DNA from: a bacterium
GTDB taxonomy: Bacteria > Elusimicrobiota > Elusimicrobia > UBA1565 > UBA9628
Length of the DNA: 64,000 bases
Assembly (NCBI GenBank): GCA_021822495.1
Contig: JAKAQO010000001.1
Location: 1 to 64,000 of the forward strand
Direction: 5' to 3'
Below the pieces are notes generated by a model that worked only from the letters and a program-made list of their open reading frames with translations, searched no databases and was not told the DNA's origin. A program made the translations under genes and the position numbers. Below, piece after piece: positions 32,211-41,241 of the stretch (position 1 is its first letter; the number at the start of each line of letters is the position of its first letter).

Positions 32211-32216
32211 TAAAAT

Positions 32217-33140
32217 ATGAATATCAAAAAATTGCCGATAGCCTTGGCCGCCGCTCTATTTGCCGGGAGTCTTCCCATAACACAAGCGGAAAGTTTGCCG
32301 CAGACGGATTCCGCCTTCTTTAACCAAGTCGGACAAATCCAAGTCCTCTTAAAACAGAAAACCTCTTCCCTCGGGCATTTAACCGAAAGTAAAAAAGCCC
32401 TGAGCAAACGAAGTATTTACCGCGATATTCTCCACCGCCTGGCTAATACTAACGTTCCCCCATCTTTTGTCCGACAAGCCCTCTTTAACCCCAAAACTAA
32501 AATCATCCCGGCTATTATTTCTCTCTTTCGAAGGCCCGCCGAGAAAATGCCCTACGAAAAATACCGCAAACGTTTTATCACGAAAGCCAATATCAATTAT
32601 GGCGCCGCTTTTTACCAGAGGCACGCGGAACTTCTGTCCCAAATTCAAAGCCACTACAAAGTCGACCCCTTGGTTTTAGTCAGCCTGGTTGGAGTTGAAA
32701 CGCGTTGGGGGCGTGTCACTGGAAATATTCCGGTCATCTCAGCCCTTTACACCATCGCGGCCAAAATTCCAGCCCTCTCCGATTGGGCGCGCCAGGAACT
32801 CGCCGCTTACATGGAGCTCTGTTATAAAGGAAACATCCCGCCGCAATCAATTGACGGCTCTTACGCCGGGGCTTTCGGCTATTTTCAATTCATGCCGTCC
32901 AGCTACAACGCCTATGCCGTAGATTTTGATGGAGACGGGGTTAAAGATTGGAAAACTTGGCCGGATGTCTTGGCCAGCGTCGCCCATTACCTCATCGCTC
33001 ATGGATACGCGCCCGGAGATATGACTCAAGGTTCTGCGATCTGGAATTCCATTTACGCCTATAACCCTTCCGACAATTACGTCCGAGCGATTCTCGAACT
33101 GCGCGGAAAAATTTCCGATCGCCTTTCAAAAGGAAACTGA
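32217..33140 (+). CDS. lytic murein transglycosylase, MltB family
   Basis: A 307-residue exported peptidoglycan lyase. Signal peptide 1-24 ('LAAALFAGSLPITQAE'), then an SLT_2/MltB catalytic domain: 'DPLVLVSLVGVETRWGRVTG' with the catalytic Glu, 'GSYAGAFGYFQFMPSSYNAYAVDFDGD' and 'ASVAHYLIAHGY'. It cleaves glycan strands to anhydromuramyl ends, which could make room for the pilus or secretin encoded divergently next door. The Cys lipidation site of E. coli MltB is missing, so it is probably soluble in the periplasm. Confidence 0.93.
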   Translation: MNIKKLPIALAAALFAGSLPITQAESLPQTDSAFFNQVGQIQVLLKQKTSSLGHLTESKKALSKRSIYRDILHRLANTNVPPSFVRQALFNPKTKIIPAIISLFRRPAEKMPYEKYRKRFITKANINYGAAFYQRHAELLSQIQSHYKVDPLVLVSLVGVETRWGRVTGNIPVISALYTIAAKIPALSDWARQELAAYMELCYKGNIPPQSIDGSYAGAFGYFQFMPSSYNAYAVDFDGDGVKDWKTWPDVLASVAHYLIAHGYAPGDMTQGSAIWNSIYAYNPSDNYVRAILELRGKISDRLSKGN

Positions 33141-33170
33141 GGAATTTCACTTCGGAAAGCCGCAAAACTC

Positions 33171-33179
33171 TGATACAAT
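33171..33179 (+). promoter_or_regulatory. extended -10 element directly before the 717-residue secreted protein
   Basis: TGATACAAT (TGn plus TACAAT at 33174-33179) ends 6 bases before the ATG at 33186. No ribosome-binding site is present. It fits the leaderless pattern seen at other genes in the window. Confidence 0.5.
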
Positions 33180-33185
33180 AAAGAT

Positions 33186-35339
33186 ATGCGGTTGATTTTT
33201 CTTCTCTCTTGTCTTGTCTCGTGGAAGGCCCACGCCGGGCCTCAAGGCATCAAGATAGAAACCCCGTCAAGCGATAATTCGCCTGTCCTCACCCAACCCC
33301 AAACCCCGGATCAGGACCTAGGCGTTCAGGAAAACACTCTCCCAAACACCGCGCCGTCTGAATCAGAAGTTCTTCCCAGCGTCCAAACTCAAAACGCTCA
33401 AATTGTTTCGCAAACAAAAATCGCTCTAACTCCCCAAACGCAAACGACGCAGGGTTCATCTCTCTTAAAAGCCTCTCCAGCTCAAGCCAACGCCGTCCAA
33501 ACCGCTGGCCAAAATCTCCCTGTCGGGCTTCCGCCGAAAAGTAAAGCCTGGAAAAAAGAAAAACAAGGGCTCAATTCTCTCCAAACCGCAAACCCCGAAG
33601 ACGTCGAGGCGCTTCAAAATGAGCTGCGAAAAATTTTTGACCGTGAAATCGCCACGCCCTCACGCGAACCCCAAACCCCAACGGCTCAAATTCAGGGAAA
33701 AACGGAAAACGCCTTTGACCGCATTTATCAGGCGGCCTCCGTCGCCGCTTCCGCCTCTATTTACGACGCCCCGGTTTTATTTCAATCCGCTCTTAAAACG
33801 ACAAATGAATCCGTTAAAAAGGGAGAAATTCTCCACGCAATCGCCGCTCAGTTTAAGCGCGCCATCTTTCAATCAGCCGCAAAAAAAGCGCGGCAAGCCC
33901 TGCCGCAACTCTTAGAGGAAACTGCAACAGCGGCGCTCAACCGCAGGACTTCCGTCTTTGAGCGCGGACTCAAGGCCTTTGAGTCCTGGAACGGGCTTTT
34001 GGGAAGCCCTCAAAAACCGCTGATTCTCAACTGGCCGGAAACCCAAAGTTATCTTCAAAACCTTAAAAAATCCGCGCCTCAAGAGAGTTCCTCGTTGCTT
34101 GAGTCTAATTCCAGCCTGCGTTTGGAAGAGACGCCTTCCCGGCAATTTAAGGCGCTTTTGCCGCCTTTTAGCTTGGCAAACCTCTCTCTCAAACTTCTGC
34201 CGCAATCTCCCGCCGGAAACCTGGCGTTAATTTTCGGCGGCCAAAAAATTTTCGCTCCTTCCCTTAACCTCACCTGGAAGGCTTTTTACGATTTAGAAAG
34301 AAACCTTGCGGGGAAATCTCTCTTTGCGGCGGCCTTAAGCGCGGCAAAATATTCCGCCCAGATATGGGCTCATGGACTATGGAATTGGTTTTGGCGTGTC
34401 GTCGCTATGTTCAGGGCGCCCACGCGCATAAATTTTGGAAACGGAATTGAGTTTCAAACCCACACCCCCGCGTTTAAACGCATTCTCCATTTCTTGGACA
34501 AAAATTCAAACGCGCCCATTTCAGGTTCTTCAGTCGTCTTTCTCAATCTTCAACCCCTCACCGAACCTTATTTTAATTTCAAGCGCGCCCCTTCTGTTGA
34601 GGACGCTGAAAACTTGGCCAAGGCTTATCAAAATTTAAGCGGCGACTCTTCCGGCCTTCAAGGCCTTTCAGCTATAGCGCAAAGCCTCAAAACCGCGCCC
34701 GCCAAAAGCGCCGATCCTCGGATTTTAAACTACTGGACCGAAAGAATTGACGCATCCGCAATCGCCTTTTTATTTCAAGCATTAAAGCGCGCGGCAAAAA
34801 ACCTCAAGAAACCCGTCTTTTTCGCGGATCAGGGGAAAAATCAGGACACAGGAACCATTCTCTTAGTTTTTCACGAATCAGAAAATAGCCGCGCAGTTTC
34901 TCTCCTTAAAGAAGCCGGCTTTGACGACTCCCTTCAATCCGCTTGGGTTTACGCCTTGAAATACCCTAAACCAAGCGAGGTTCAATCTGATATTTCGCTG
35001 GCTGAAAAAACCGCATCGGGCCAAATTAAAAGCCTGCCCACAAAAAATCTATCTCAAATCTCAAAGCCGATTGAAGATGCGCGCATCAACCAAGCTGTTT
35101 TAACTTACCAGGGACTTAAGGATCAGCAGGCGCTTCTTAACTGGTGGAATCAATTTGCCTTAACGCCCAACGCAACGCCCATGGCTATCGCTTTAAGCCG
35201 GAAGTTATGGGCGCTCAGAAAAAAACCTGGAATGTCCCCTCATTCTCTTTTGTCAATCTTTAAAGCCCTCAAGCAAAGCCTCCCGAGTCCCGCTCAAAAG
35301 CGAGAGTTTGGCGCCGCCCTTCAAGCGTTGACGCGCTAA
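33186..35339 (+). CDS. exported Gln/Ser/Pro-rich protein of unknown function
   Basis: A 717-residue protein I do not recognise. It has a signal peptide (1-18, 'LIFLLSCLVSWKAHA'), then about 120 residues of Gln/Thr/Pro/Ser-rich low complexity, then mostly helical sequence with many Leu/Ala/Lys. A 'SLFAAALSAAKYSAQIWAHG' segment near 385-405 could be weakly hydrophobic. No catalytic motif is visible. The layout (signal peptide, disordered Q/P/S region, helical body) recurs in the proteins at 57374 and 62694. A weak terminator follows the stop. Confidence 0.7.
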   Translation: MRLIFLLSCLVSWKAHAGPQGIKIETPSSDNSPVLTQPQTPDQDLGVQENTLPNTAPSESEVLPSVQTQNAQIVSQTKIALTPQTQTTQGSSLLKASPAQANAVQTAGQNLPVGLPPKSKAWKKEKQGLNSLQTANPEDVEALQNELRKIFDREIATPSREPQTPTAQIQGKTENAFDRIYQAASVAASASIYDAPVLFQSALKTTNESVKKGEILHAIAAQFKRAIFQSAAKKARQALPQLLEETATAALNRRTSVFERGLKAFESWNGLLGSPQKPLILNWPETQSYLQNLKKSAPQESSSLLESNSSLRLEETPSRQFKALLPPFSLANLSLKLLPQSPAGNLALIFGGQKIFAPSLNLTWKAFYDLERNLAGKSLFAAALSAAKYSAQIWAHGLWNWFWRVVAMFRAPTRINFGNGIEFQTHTPAFKRILHFLDKNSNAPISGSSVVFLNLQPLTEPYFNFKRAPSVEDAENLAKAYQNLSGDSSGLQGLSAIAQSLKTAPAKSADPRILNYWTERIDASAIAFLFQALKRAAKNLKKPVFFADQGKNQDTGTILLVFHESENSRAVSLLKEAGFDDSLQSAWVYALKYPKPSEVQSDISLAEKTASGQIKSLPTKNLSQISKPIEDARINQAVLTYQGLKDQQALLNWWNQFALTPNATPMAIALSRKLWALRKKPGMSPHSLLSIFKALKQSLPSPAQKREFGAALQALTR

Positions 35340-35374
35340 GGGCTTGGAAAGAAATAAGCATATAAAATGAGCAT

Positions 35375-35395
35375 GGGCGAAAACGCCGCCTTTTT
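35375..35395 (+). terminator. weak intrinsic terminator between converging genes
   Basis: GGGCGAAAACGCCGCCTTTTT: a short GC stem (GGCG/CGCC) closed by AAAA and followed within three bases by five T residues. ATGGGC and GCCCAT flank it, adding a longer alternative stem. It lies in the 62-base gap between the secreted-protein gene and the converging aldehyde dehydrogenase gene. Confidence 0.45.
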
Positions 35396-35401
35396 AGCCC
35401 A

Positions 35402-36733
35402 TCACCCAGGATTAATCACAAGCGTCCTAATTTCTGAATATTCCTCCATCGCGTAACGCACGCCTTCCCGCCCGATGCCGGAATCTTTGTTGCCGCCGTA
35501 AGGCATAGCGTCTGATCGAAAAGCGGGAATATCGTTGATGATAATTCCGCCATAAGGAAGTTCCCGCCAAGCGCGGTGGGCCAGTTTTAAATCCCGGGTA
35601 AAAATTCCGGCTTGAAGCCCGTAAGAGCCCTCGGACATTTTTTTAAGCGCTTGATCCGAGTCCTCAACTTTTTCGAGAGTCGCCACCGGCCCGAACGCCT
35701 CCTCACAACTAAGCAGGCAGTTTTTTGGCGCGTTTTCAATCAAGGTCGCAGGGAAAATGCCGTTTCCCATGCGCTTTCCCCCGCACAAAATTTTTGCACC
35801 TTGACCGACCGCTTCCGAAACCCAATCTTCAACGCGTTCTTCGGATTTTGGGTCAATTAAGGGGCCGATGTCGGTCTTTTCATCCATCGGATCGCCGACC
35901 TTTAAAGCCGCTATTTCCTTAAGCAACAAGTCTTTAAATTTCTCATAGACAGGCGCGGCCGCAAAGATTTTCTGAACCGAAATGCAGACCTGACCGCTGT
36001 AATAAAAAGCCCCCCACGCCGCTCTTTTAGCCGCATAAACCAAGTCCGCAGTTTCATCCACATAAAGCGGAGCGGTTCCGCCCAATTCCAGAATCACGCG
36101 CTTTTTCCCGGCCAGGGATTTAAGTTTCCAGCCGACCGCCGCGCTGCCGGTAAAAGAAAGAATGGAAAACAAATCGCTTTGAACCAGTTTTTCCGCAATT
36201 TCGTTGGAACAAAACGCGGCCGCGGCGGCGCGATCAGGCCACCCGGATTCAAAAATAATCTCCATTAATTTTTGGGCGGTCTTGGGCGCTTGGGGCGCGG
36301 GTTTTAGAACAAAGGGAATTCCTAAGGCGATCGCGGGCGCGACTTTATGGGCTACCAAATTGAGCGGAAAGTTAAAAGGAGAAATCAAAAGCGCGGGGCC
36401 GCGCGGAAAACGCCGGGTCAAGGCCGAGCGTCCCACGCTGGATGAATCCAAATCCAGCGGCAAAACTTCCCCGCCAAAGCGTTTGGCTTCTTCAGAGGCC
36501 CAATTAAAAGTAAACACCGCGCGCGCGACCTCTCTTCGCGCTTCCTTGATTGGCTTTTTCACTTCCTCGCAGATCAGGCGCGCGAAATCCTCGGAAGACG
36601 CCGCTATTTTGCCGGAAATTTTTTGCAAAATCTCGGCGCGCGCGTAAGAAGGCAAGGCCGCCGTCTCTCCAATATGTCCCACAACCTTTGCCGCTAAATC
36701 CAGTGTTTCGTCCAGGTCTTGATTTTTTTTCAT
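35402..36733 (-). CDS. NAD(P)-dependent aldehyde dehydrogenase
   Basis: A 443-residue aldehyde dehydrogenase oxidising an aldehyde to its acid. Visible: 'FPRGPALLISPFNFPLNLVAHK' region with the Asn of 'PFNFP', 'SFTGSAAVGWKL', the Glu motif 'LELGGTAPLYV', catalytic Cys in 'YYSGQVCISVQ', and 'CEEAFGPVATLEKV'. It is somewhat shorter than the usual 470-500. The closest subfamilies by feel are semialdehyde or GapN-like dehydrogenases; the substrate cannot be told. GACGGAG precedes the ATG and a TATACT hexamer lies further upstream, so unlike many neighbours it has a normal leader. Confidence 0.92.
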   Translation of the reverse strand: MKKNQDLDETLDLAAKVVGHIGETAALPSYARAEILQKISGKIAASSEDFARLICEEVKKPIKEARREVARAVFTFNWASEEAKRFGGEVLPLDLDSSSVGRSALTRRFPRGPALLISPFNFPLNLVAHKVAPAIALGIPFVLKPAPQAPKTAQKLMEIIFESGWPDRAAAAAFCSNEIAEKLVQSDLFSILSFTGSAAVGWKLKSLAGKKRVILELGGTAPLYVDETADLVYAAKRAAWGAFYYSGQVCISVQKIFAAAPVYEKFKDLLLKEIAALKVGDPMDEKTDIGPLIDPKSEERVEDWVSEAVGQGAKILCGGKRMGNGIFPATLIENAPKNCLLSCEEAFGPVATLEKVEDSDQALKKMSEGSYGLQAGIFTRDLKLAHRAWRELPYGGIIINDIPAFRSDAMPYGGNKDSGIGREGVRYAMEEYSEIRTLVINPG

Positions 36734-36757
36734 GAAATTTTCTCCGTCTTTTTAAAT

Positions 36758-36799
36758 AGTATAGCGCATCATTGACAGGCGCAAGGCGTAATTTATAGC
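36758..36799. promoter_or_regulatory. overlapping divergent promoters (aldehyde dehydrogenase / CheY-fixCX)
   Basis: Plus strand: TTGACA (36772-36777), a 16-base spacer and TATAGC (36794-36799), 8 bases before the CheY-like ATG. Minus strand: TATACT (36763-36758) serving the aldehyde dehydrogenase, with a TTGC-containing -35 about 15-16 bases upstream. The two promoters overlap, so they may compete. Confidence 0.6.
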
Positions 36800-36807
36800 T
36801 TAAGGAC

Positions 36808-37182
36808 ATGGAAAAGAAAGTTCTAATTATTGATGACGAACCCGAAATGCTCAAAATGATTTCTTACGCCCTTGAAAAGGCGGGATTTAAAACCGCGACC
36901 TGCGACAGCGGAAAGCAGGCTCTGGCCGCCATTTCCTCGCATAAGCCAGACCTTCTGATTTTGGACGTTATGCTTCCAGGAATTGATGGCTATTCCCTGG
37001 GGCAACAAATCGCGGGGAACCCGGAAACCAAAGGGATTCCAGTGATCGTTTTAACCGCCCTTGAGCCTTCAAAGCCTCTCTTTCAAAAATTCTCGCAAGT
37101 GGTTGCCTTCATGACCAAACCCTGCAATATTGACGAGCTGGTTTCCCAGGTTCAAAAAGCAGTCGGGCAAGCGGCGGCGTAA
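36808..37182 (+). CDS. single-domain response regulator (CheY-like)
   Basis: A 124-residue stand-alone receiver: acidic pocket 'LIIDDEPEM', phospho-acceptor Asp53 ('LLILDVMLPGIDG'), switch Thr in 'VIVLTAL' and Lys in 'FMTKPCNIDEL'. It lies 2 bases before fixC, so redox electron-transfer genes and a receiver share a transcript. No cognate kinase is adjacent; the receiver-kinase at 41242 is the nearest. Confidence 0.92.
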   Translation: MEKKVLIIDDEPEMLKMISYALEKAGFKTATCDSGKQALAAISSHKPDLLILDVMLPGIDGYSLGQQIAGNPETKGIPVIVLTALEPSKPLFQKFSQVVAFMTKPCNIDELVSQVQKAVGQAAA

Positions 37183-37184
37183 CC

Positions 37185-38480
37185 ATGGCTGATGAATATG
37201 ACGCGCTCGTCGTCGGAGCCGGCCCGGCCGGTCTCTCCTGCGCGATCACGATAGCCCGCGCGGGCCTTAGAGTCGTCGTTTTAGAGCGGGGAGAATATCC
37301 CGGAGCTAAGAATGTCCAAGGCGCCGTTCTTTATTCCAAGATGCTCCATGAAATTGTCCCTCATTTCTGGAAAGAAGAAAACGCGCCGGTTGAGAGGCCC
37401 GTTGTCGAGCAAAAGCTTTGCATTACGACCGAAGACTCCTGGGTTACGACCGGATATCGTTCGCTTAAATTTCTTGAGGATGTTCCCAACTGCTACACCA
37501 TCATCCGCGTCAAATTCGACCGCTGGTACGCGCGTAAAGCGGAGGAAGCAGGGGCCGAGGTTTTCTGCGGCGTCACCGTAAAAGACATAATCAAGGAAAA
37601 TGGAAAAATCGTCGGCATTAAAACCTCCGAAGGAGACGAGCTTAGGGCTTCGGTCGTCATCGCCGCCGACGGGGTCAATTCCATGATCGCGCAAAAAGCG
37701 GGCTTTATTGACGAGCTTAAGCCCGCGGAAGTCGCCTTGGGCGCCAAGGAAGTCATCGCGCTCGATCCCAAGGTGATTGAAGACCGCTTTCAGCTTAATC
37801 CCGGAGAGGGTTCGACCATGGAAATGTTCGGTTCAACCACTCTTGGCATGATGGGATACGTTTTTCTCTATACCAATAAAGAAAGCCTTTCTTTGGGCGT
37901 TGGGTGTAAATTCTCGGATTATCAAAAGAAAAATATCCGTCCTTCGGATCATCTTGAATACGTTAAAACCCATCCCTTGATTAAGAAGCTGATCTCCGGC
38001 GGGAAAACTCTTGAATATTCCGCGCATCTCATCCCCGAGGGCGGACTCAAATCCATGCCTCCCTTGGCCGCGGACGGGTTTCTCGTAGCCGGAGATGCGG
38101 CGCAAATGACCAACCCCGCTTACCGGGAAGGCTCAAATCTCGCCATGACTTCGGGCAAGCTCGCGGGAGAGACGGTTATCGAAGCCAAAAAGAAAAATGA
38201 TTTTTCTAAAGCTTCGCTTTCAGCTTATGTTCAAAAACTCAAGGAAAGCTACGTCCTTCAGGACATGGAAGAGGTCAAAGATTTGGAAGACGCGGTTGAA
38301 AAAAGTCCGGGCTTTTTGGATTTCTATCCGAAACTCGCCTGCGATTTGGCCCATTTGCGCTTCTCCGCCGACGGCCGTCCCAAAAAAGGCCATTTAAAAG
38401 AAGCCCTTAGCCTGGTCGGAAAACGCGGGTTATTTAGAATCGCCAAAGACTTGTGGCCGCTCAGAAAGGTTGGAATCTAA
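37185..38480 (+). CDS. fixC: electron-transfer flavoprotein-quinone oxidoreductase, FixC type
   Basis: FixC passes electrons from an electron-transfer flavoprotein to quinone and, in FixABCX complexes, takes part in flavin-based electron bifurcation at the inner membrane. The 431-residue product has the FAD dinucleotide fold 'VVGAGPAGLSCAITIARAG', 'ERGEYPGAKNVQGAVLYSKM', 'VIAADGVNSMIAQKAG' and 'GFLVAGDAAQMTNPAYREGSN'. Its stop overlaps the fixX start (TAATG). fixA and fixB are not in the window, so the electron donor is encoded elsewhere. Confidence 0.93.
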   Translation: MADEYDALVVGAGPAGLSCAITIARAGLRVVVLERGEYPGAKNVQGAVLYSKMLHEIVPHFWKEENAPVERPVVEQKLCITTEDSWVTTGYRSLKFLEDVPNCYTIIRVKFDRWYARKAEEAGAEVFCGVTVKDIIKENGKIVGIKTSEGDELRASVVIAADGVNSMIAQKAGFIDELKPAEVALGAKEVIALDPKVIEDRFQLNPGEGSTMEMFGSTTLGMMGYVFLYTNKESLSLGVGCKFSDYQKKNIRPSDHLEYVKTHPLIKKLISGGKTLEYSAHLIPEGGLKSMPPLAADGFLVAGDAAQMTNPAYREGSNLAMTSGKLAGETVIEAKKKNDFSKASLSAYVQKLKESYVLQDMEEVKDLEDAVEKSPGFLDFYPKLACDLAHLRFSADGRPKKGHLKEALSLVGKRGLFRIAKDLWPLRKVGI

Positions 38481-38803
38481 TGGAAGAAAATAAACTCGCC
38501 GGCATCATTAAAGAAACAACCGAGACCAAACTGGGAACCCTTGAATGGAAAAAATCTCCCAACCCCCACATTCATCTTAAAGACTCTTCCGCCAATTCTC
38601 CCTGCGCCACGCAATGCAAGGATAAAACCTGCGTCACCGTCTGCCCGGCAAAGGTCTATGAATGGCACGGCGAGAAAAACTCAATCGTCGTCAACTACGA
38701 AAATTGTATTGAGTGCGGCGGATGCCGGATGCTGTGCCCTTTTGACAATATCGTCTGCGATTGGCCCGAAGGCGGCATGGGCGTCAAATACAAATACGGT
38801 TAA
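38480..38803 (+). CDS. fixX: ferredoxin-like protein FixX
   Basis: FixX is the iron-sulfur partner of FixC. The 107-residue product has Cys motifs 'CATQCKDKTCVTVCPAKVYEW' region and 'CIECGGCRMLCPFDNI', as in the single [4Fe-4S]-binding ETF-QO C-terminal domain. The track start at 38453 lies inside fixC; the ATG at 38480 overlaps the fixC stop and gives the family length. The 3' end overlaps the converging HEAT-protein gene by four bases. Confidence 0.93.
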   Translation: MEENKLAGIIKETTETKLGTLEWKKSPNPHIHLKDSSANSPCATQCKDKTCVTVCPAKVYEWHGEKNSIVVNYENCIECGGCRMLCPFDNIVCDWPEGGMGVKYKYG

Positions 38804-41223
38804 TTCAGCCCCAGCCGCCCAAGTTCCGACTGATACAAATATCCAAAATGCCAGGGGCCCACAATTTCAGGAAAACGTTTTGGCATTTGAGATTCCAAGT
38901 TCTTGCCGACTTTCCGCCAAGAAACGCCTTTTGAAAGCCAGTCCAGGGCGGAAAACAAAACCTCATTGTCCACCCGGTAATAGCCTGTTCCCTCATTGGC
39001 CAAGACCACGCACTTGGGGCAGGCTTTTTTAATTTCAGTAATTTGATCGACCGAGCGGCAGGAACCTAAAAAAACCAGTTTTGGCTTATTGCCCGCGTAA
39101 TTTTTCAGCAAATCCGGAGTGGTCGCCGTAAACCAGGGCTCTCCCCGCATCGCCATCCACTGAGAGCCCAAAACCCGGCTTTTAAGGTGAACGGTTTTCT
39201 CCCACTCTTTCCATTCCTCGCTGGTGCGATGAACCCAGCGAAAACCCTCTTGACCCCTGGGCGGACCAATGAGCTCTATGAGAATAAAACCGCGCTTTAA
39301 GACGATCCTCGGGCCAGTTTCAATGACCTTATATCCGCGAGATAAGGCCGCTTTCAAAAAATCCCTAAATTGCCGATATTGGTCAAAGGCGATAAAGCCT
39401 TTCATTTGTCTTCGATTTTTTCCAAAAATGAGATCAGGGTTAATCGCGGGAGAACGGGCAAAATTTCCGGGCAAGGTGACGGCAGAATTAATTAAATTTT
39501 TCTCTTCTGGGTTCAGGCGACGGCCATAATAATCGCGAATGGCCGACAAAAGGGCGTCTAAACGCTTGGAGTCAATGCCGGTGGAACGGCTCTTTTGACG
39601 GATCAATCCCTTAATAAAAGCGAAGCGATCTTTTTGGGGCCAGGAAGAGAGAGCCTCATCGCAAAAAGCCCCCATCCGCACGGCATCCCATCCGCCGTGG
39701 GCGTCATCCAACCCAGGCGGAAAAACATAGGAGGCAAGATTCATCGCCAGCCTCGGGTTTTGACTGAGAAGCGGGGTTAATAAATCCATCTCGGAAAGCC
39801 TCAAGAAAAAATTTCTCGTCTCGGATTTACCTGGGTCCTCGGCATTGAGCCAATCAAGAAGACCCTCATTTTTACTTTTTATTTTTTTCTCAACATTGGA
39901 AAGTGCCGCCTCTCCCACGTCATGGGCATGAATGGGACTTATCGCCAAAACCGCGTAAAGAGCGTCCGAATTAGTTAAAGAATCAAAAAGGCGTTGCTGG
40001 TCCTTGGGACTTGAATCCGATAATAAGTGCGCTTGCTCGACCATATACCCTAAAACGCTTTGAGCCTGATATTTGAGGGAATGAGCCTGAGACCAAGAAT
40101 TTTCGCTGGATAAAACCTTCGTAAAAACGGCCACCTCCGTCATCATCTTGGAAGCTTGAGGATCCAAGGAGAAAGAGACGCTGGACTTGAGCCCCAGGCG
40201 TTCCAAAAATAAGGAAAGCCCTAGGTTATGATTTTGTTCCTCGGCTTTATTTAGTCGGATAAAATCCGCGCGTAAGATGTTGAGAGCCACTCCCAAGGAT
40301 TCTCCTCTGGCCGCTTTGGAATCAATGGCGTCAGAAACCATGTTCAAAGCGGCCGTTAAAGAACGCGTATCCCGACTGCGGTTTAAGGCGGTCAAGATTT
40401 TACCACGGACATAATCGTCATCTTCTTTTTGGAACAAATCCCAGAGATCGTCAACCGCCTCCGGCCCCCCCAAGGTTCCCAACCAGTGAACGGCGGCGGC
40501 GCGAACCCAGCGGGAATTATCCGTTTTCGCGATTTGACCCAGTTTTGGCAAAGACGCAAAGCCGGAGAGCCCCAAAAGTCGCACTCCACTGATTCGCTCA
40601 AATTCGTTGGGGCTTTTCAATTCCGTTTGAAGCAGGGGAGAATTTAAAGAAATAGCCCTCGGCTTGCCCGAAGCGGCGGGCTCTCCGACGGAAGAAGAAG
40701 GCGAGTTTGCGCCGTCAAAAAGCCAACCCCAGGAATTATTTCCGGAAGATAAAGATGCGCGAATTTTAGCCATGACGCGGGAGTTAAGACGCGCCGTCAA
40801 TAACGAACGCAAAATCTCGGGATGAGACGATAAATAATCCTGCGCTGATTTTTGAGAAGAAACGGGAAGGTTCAAGCGGCTGACCACGAAGGCCGCCGAA
40901 GACGAGTTAAAATTTTTTAAGTTGTCGATGACTTGGCGAAGCTCCCCGCTTCCGGCGTATTGGAGAGGCTTGATGACAGAAAAATTCTCTAAATCTAAAT
41001 GAACAAAAGTCCCGTCTTCGACTCCGAGGCCGTAAGACTTGAGGAACTCAAAACGAGAGCCGACTAGCGCTGAGATTCTTTGTCCTAAACCTCCATCCGT
41101 AAAATGCGGGCGATGGGCAATCACGCGCTCGGGCAGGCGAAAAGAAGAAAACGTATTTGAACGCGGGGATAAAGCGGCAAAAAGCGGAGAAAGAAAAAAA
41201 GCAAGGAGCAGGCGAAGTTTCAT
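38800..41223 (-). CDS. exported HEAT-repeat protein with an unknown C-terminal domain
   Basis: An 807-residue protein with a signal peptide (1-17, 'LLLAFFLSPLFAAL'), HEAT/PBS-type repeats at about 200-300 ('FERISGVRLLGLSGFASLPKL', 'WVRAAAVHWLGTLGGPEAVDD', 'YVRGKILTALNRSRDTRSL'), a long helical middle, and a C-terminal alpha/beta region with 'KPKLVFLGSCRSVDQI' and 'VLANEGTGYYRVDNEVLFSAL'. The strand-ending Cys resembles clan CD peptidases (caspase, CHAT, gingipain), and 'FRWVHRTSEEW' about 50 residues earlier could supply the His, but the usual HG motif is absent, so this is speculative. Last gene of the fabG-acpP-rnc run. Confidence 0.7.
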   Translation of the reverse strand: MKLRLLLAFFLSPLFAALSPRSNTFSSFRLPERVIAHRPHFTDGGLGQRISALVGSRFEFLKSYGLGVEDGTFVHLDLENFSVIKPLQYAGSGELRQVIDNLKNFNSSSAAFVVSRLNLPVSSQKSAQDYLSSHPEILRSLLTARLNSRVMAKIRASLSSGNNSWGWLFDGANSPSSSVGEPAASGKPRAISLNSPLLQTELKSPNEFERISGVRLLGLSGFASLPKLGQIAKTDNSRWVRAAAVHWLGTLGGPEAVDDLWDLFQKEDDDYVRGKILTALNRSRDTRSLTAALNMVSDAIDSKAARGESLGVALNILRADFIRLNKAEEQNHNLGLSLFLERLGLKSSVSFSLDPQASKMMTEVAVFTKVLSSENSWSQAHSLKYQAQSVLGYMVEQAHLLSDSSPKDQQRLFDSLTNSDALYAVLAISPIHAHDVGEAALSNVEKKIKSKNEGLLDWLNAEDPGKSETRNFFLRLSEMDLLTPLLSQNPRLAMNLASYVFPPGLDDAHGGWDAVRMGAFCDEALSSWPQKDRFAFIKGLIRQKSRSTGIDSKRLDALLSAIRDYYGRRLNPEEKNLINSAVTLPGNFARSPAINPDLIFGKNRRQMKGFIAFDQYRQFRDFLKAALSRGYKVIETGPRIVLKRGFILIELIGPPRGQEGFRWVHRTSEEWKEWEKTVHLKSRVLGSQWMAMRGEPWFTATTPDLLKNYAGNKPKLVFLGSCRSVDQITEIKKACPKCVVLANEGTGYYRVDNEVLFSALDWLSKGVSWRKVGKNLESQMPKRFPEIVGPWHFGYLYQSELGRLGLN

Positions 41224-41241
41224 GGAATTCCCGGCGACGCC

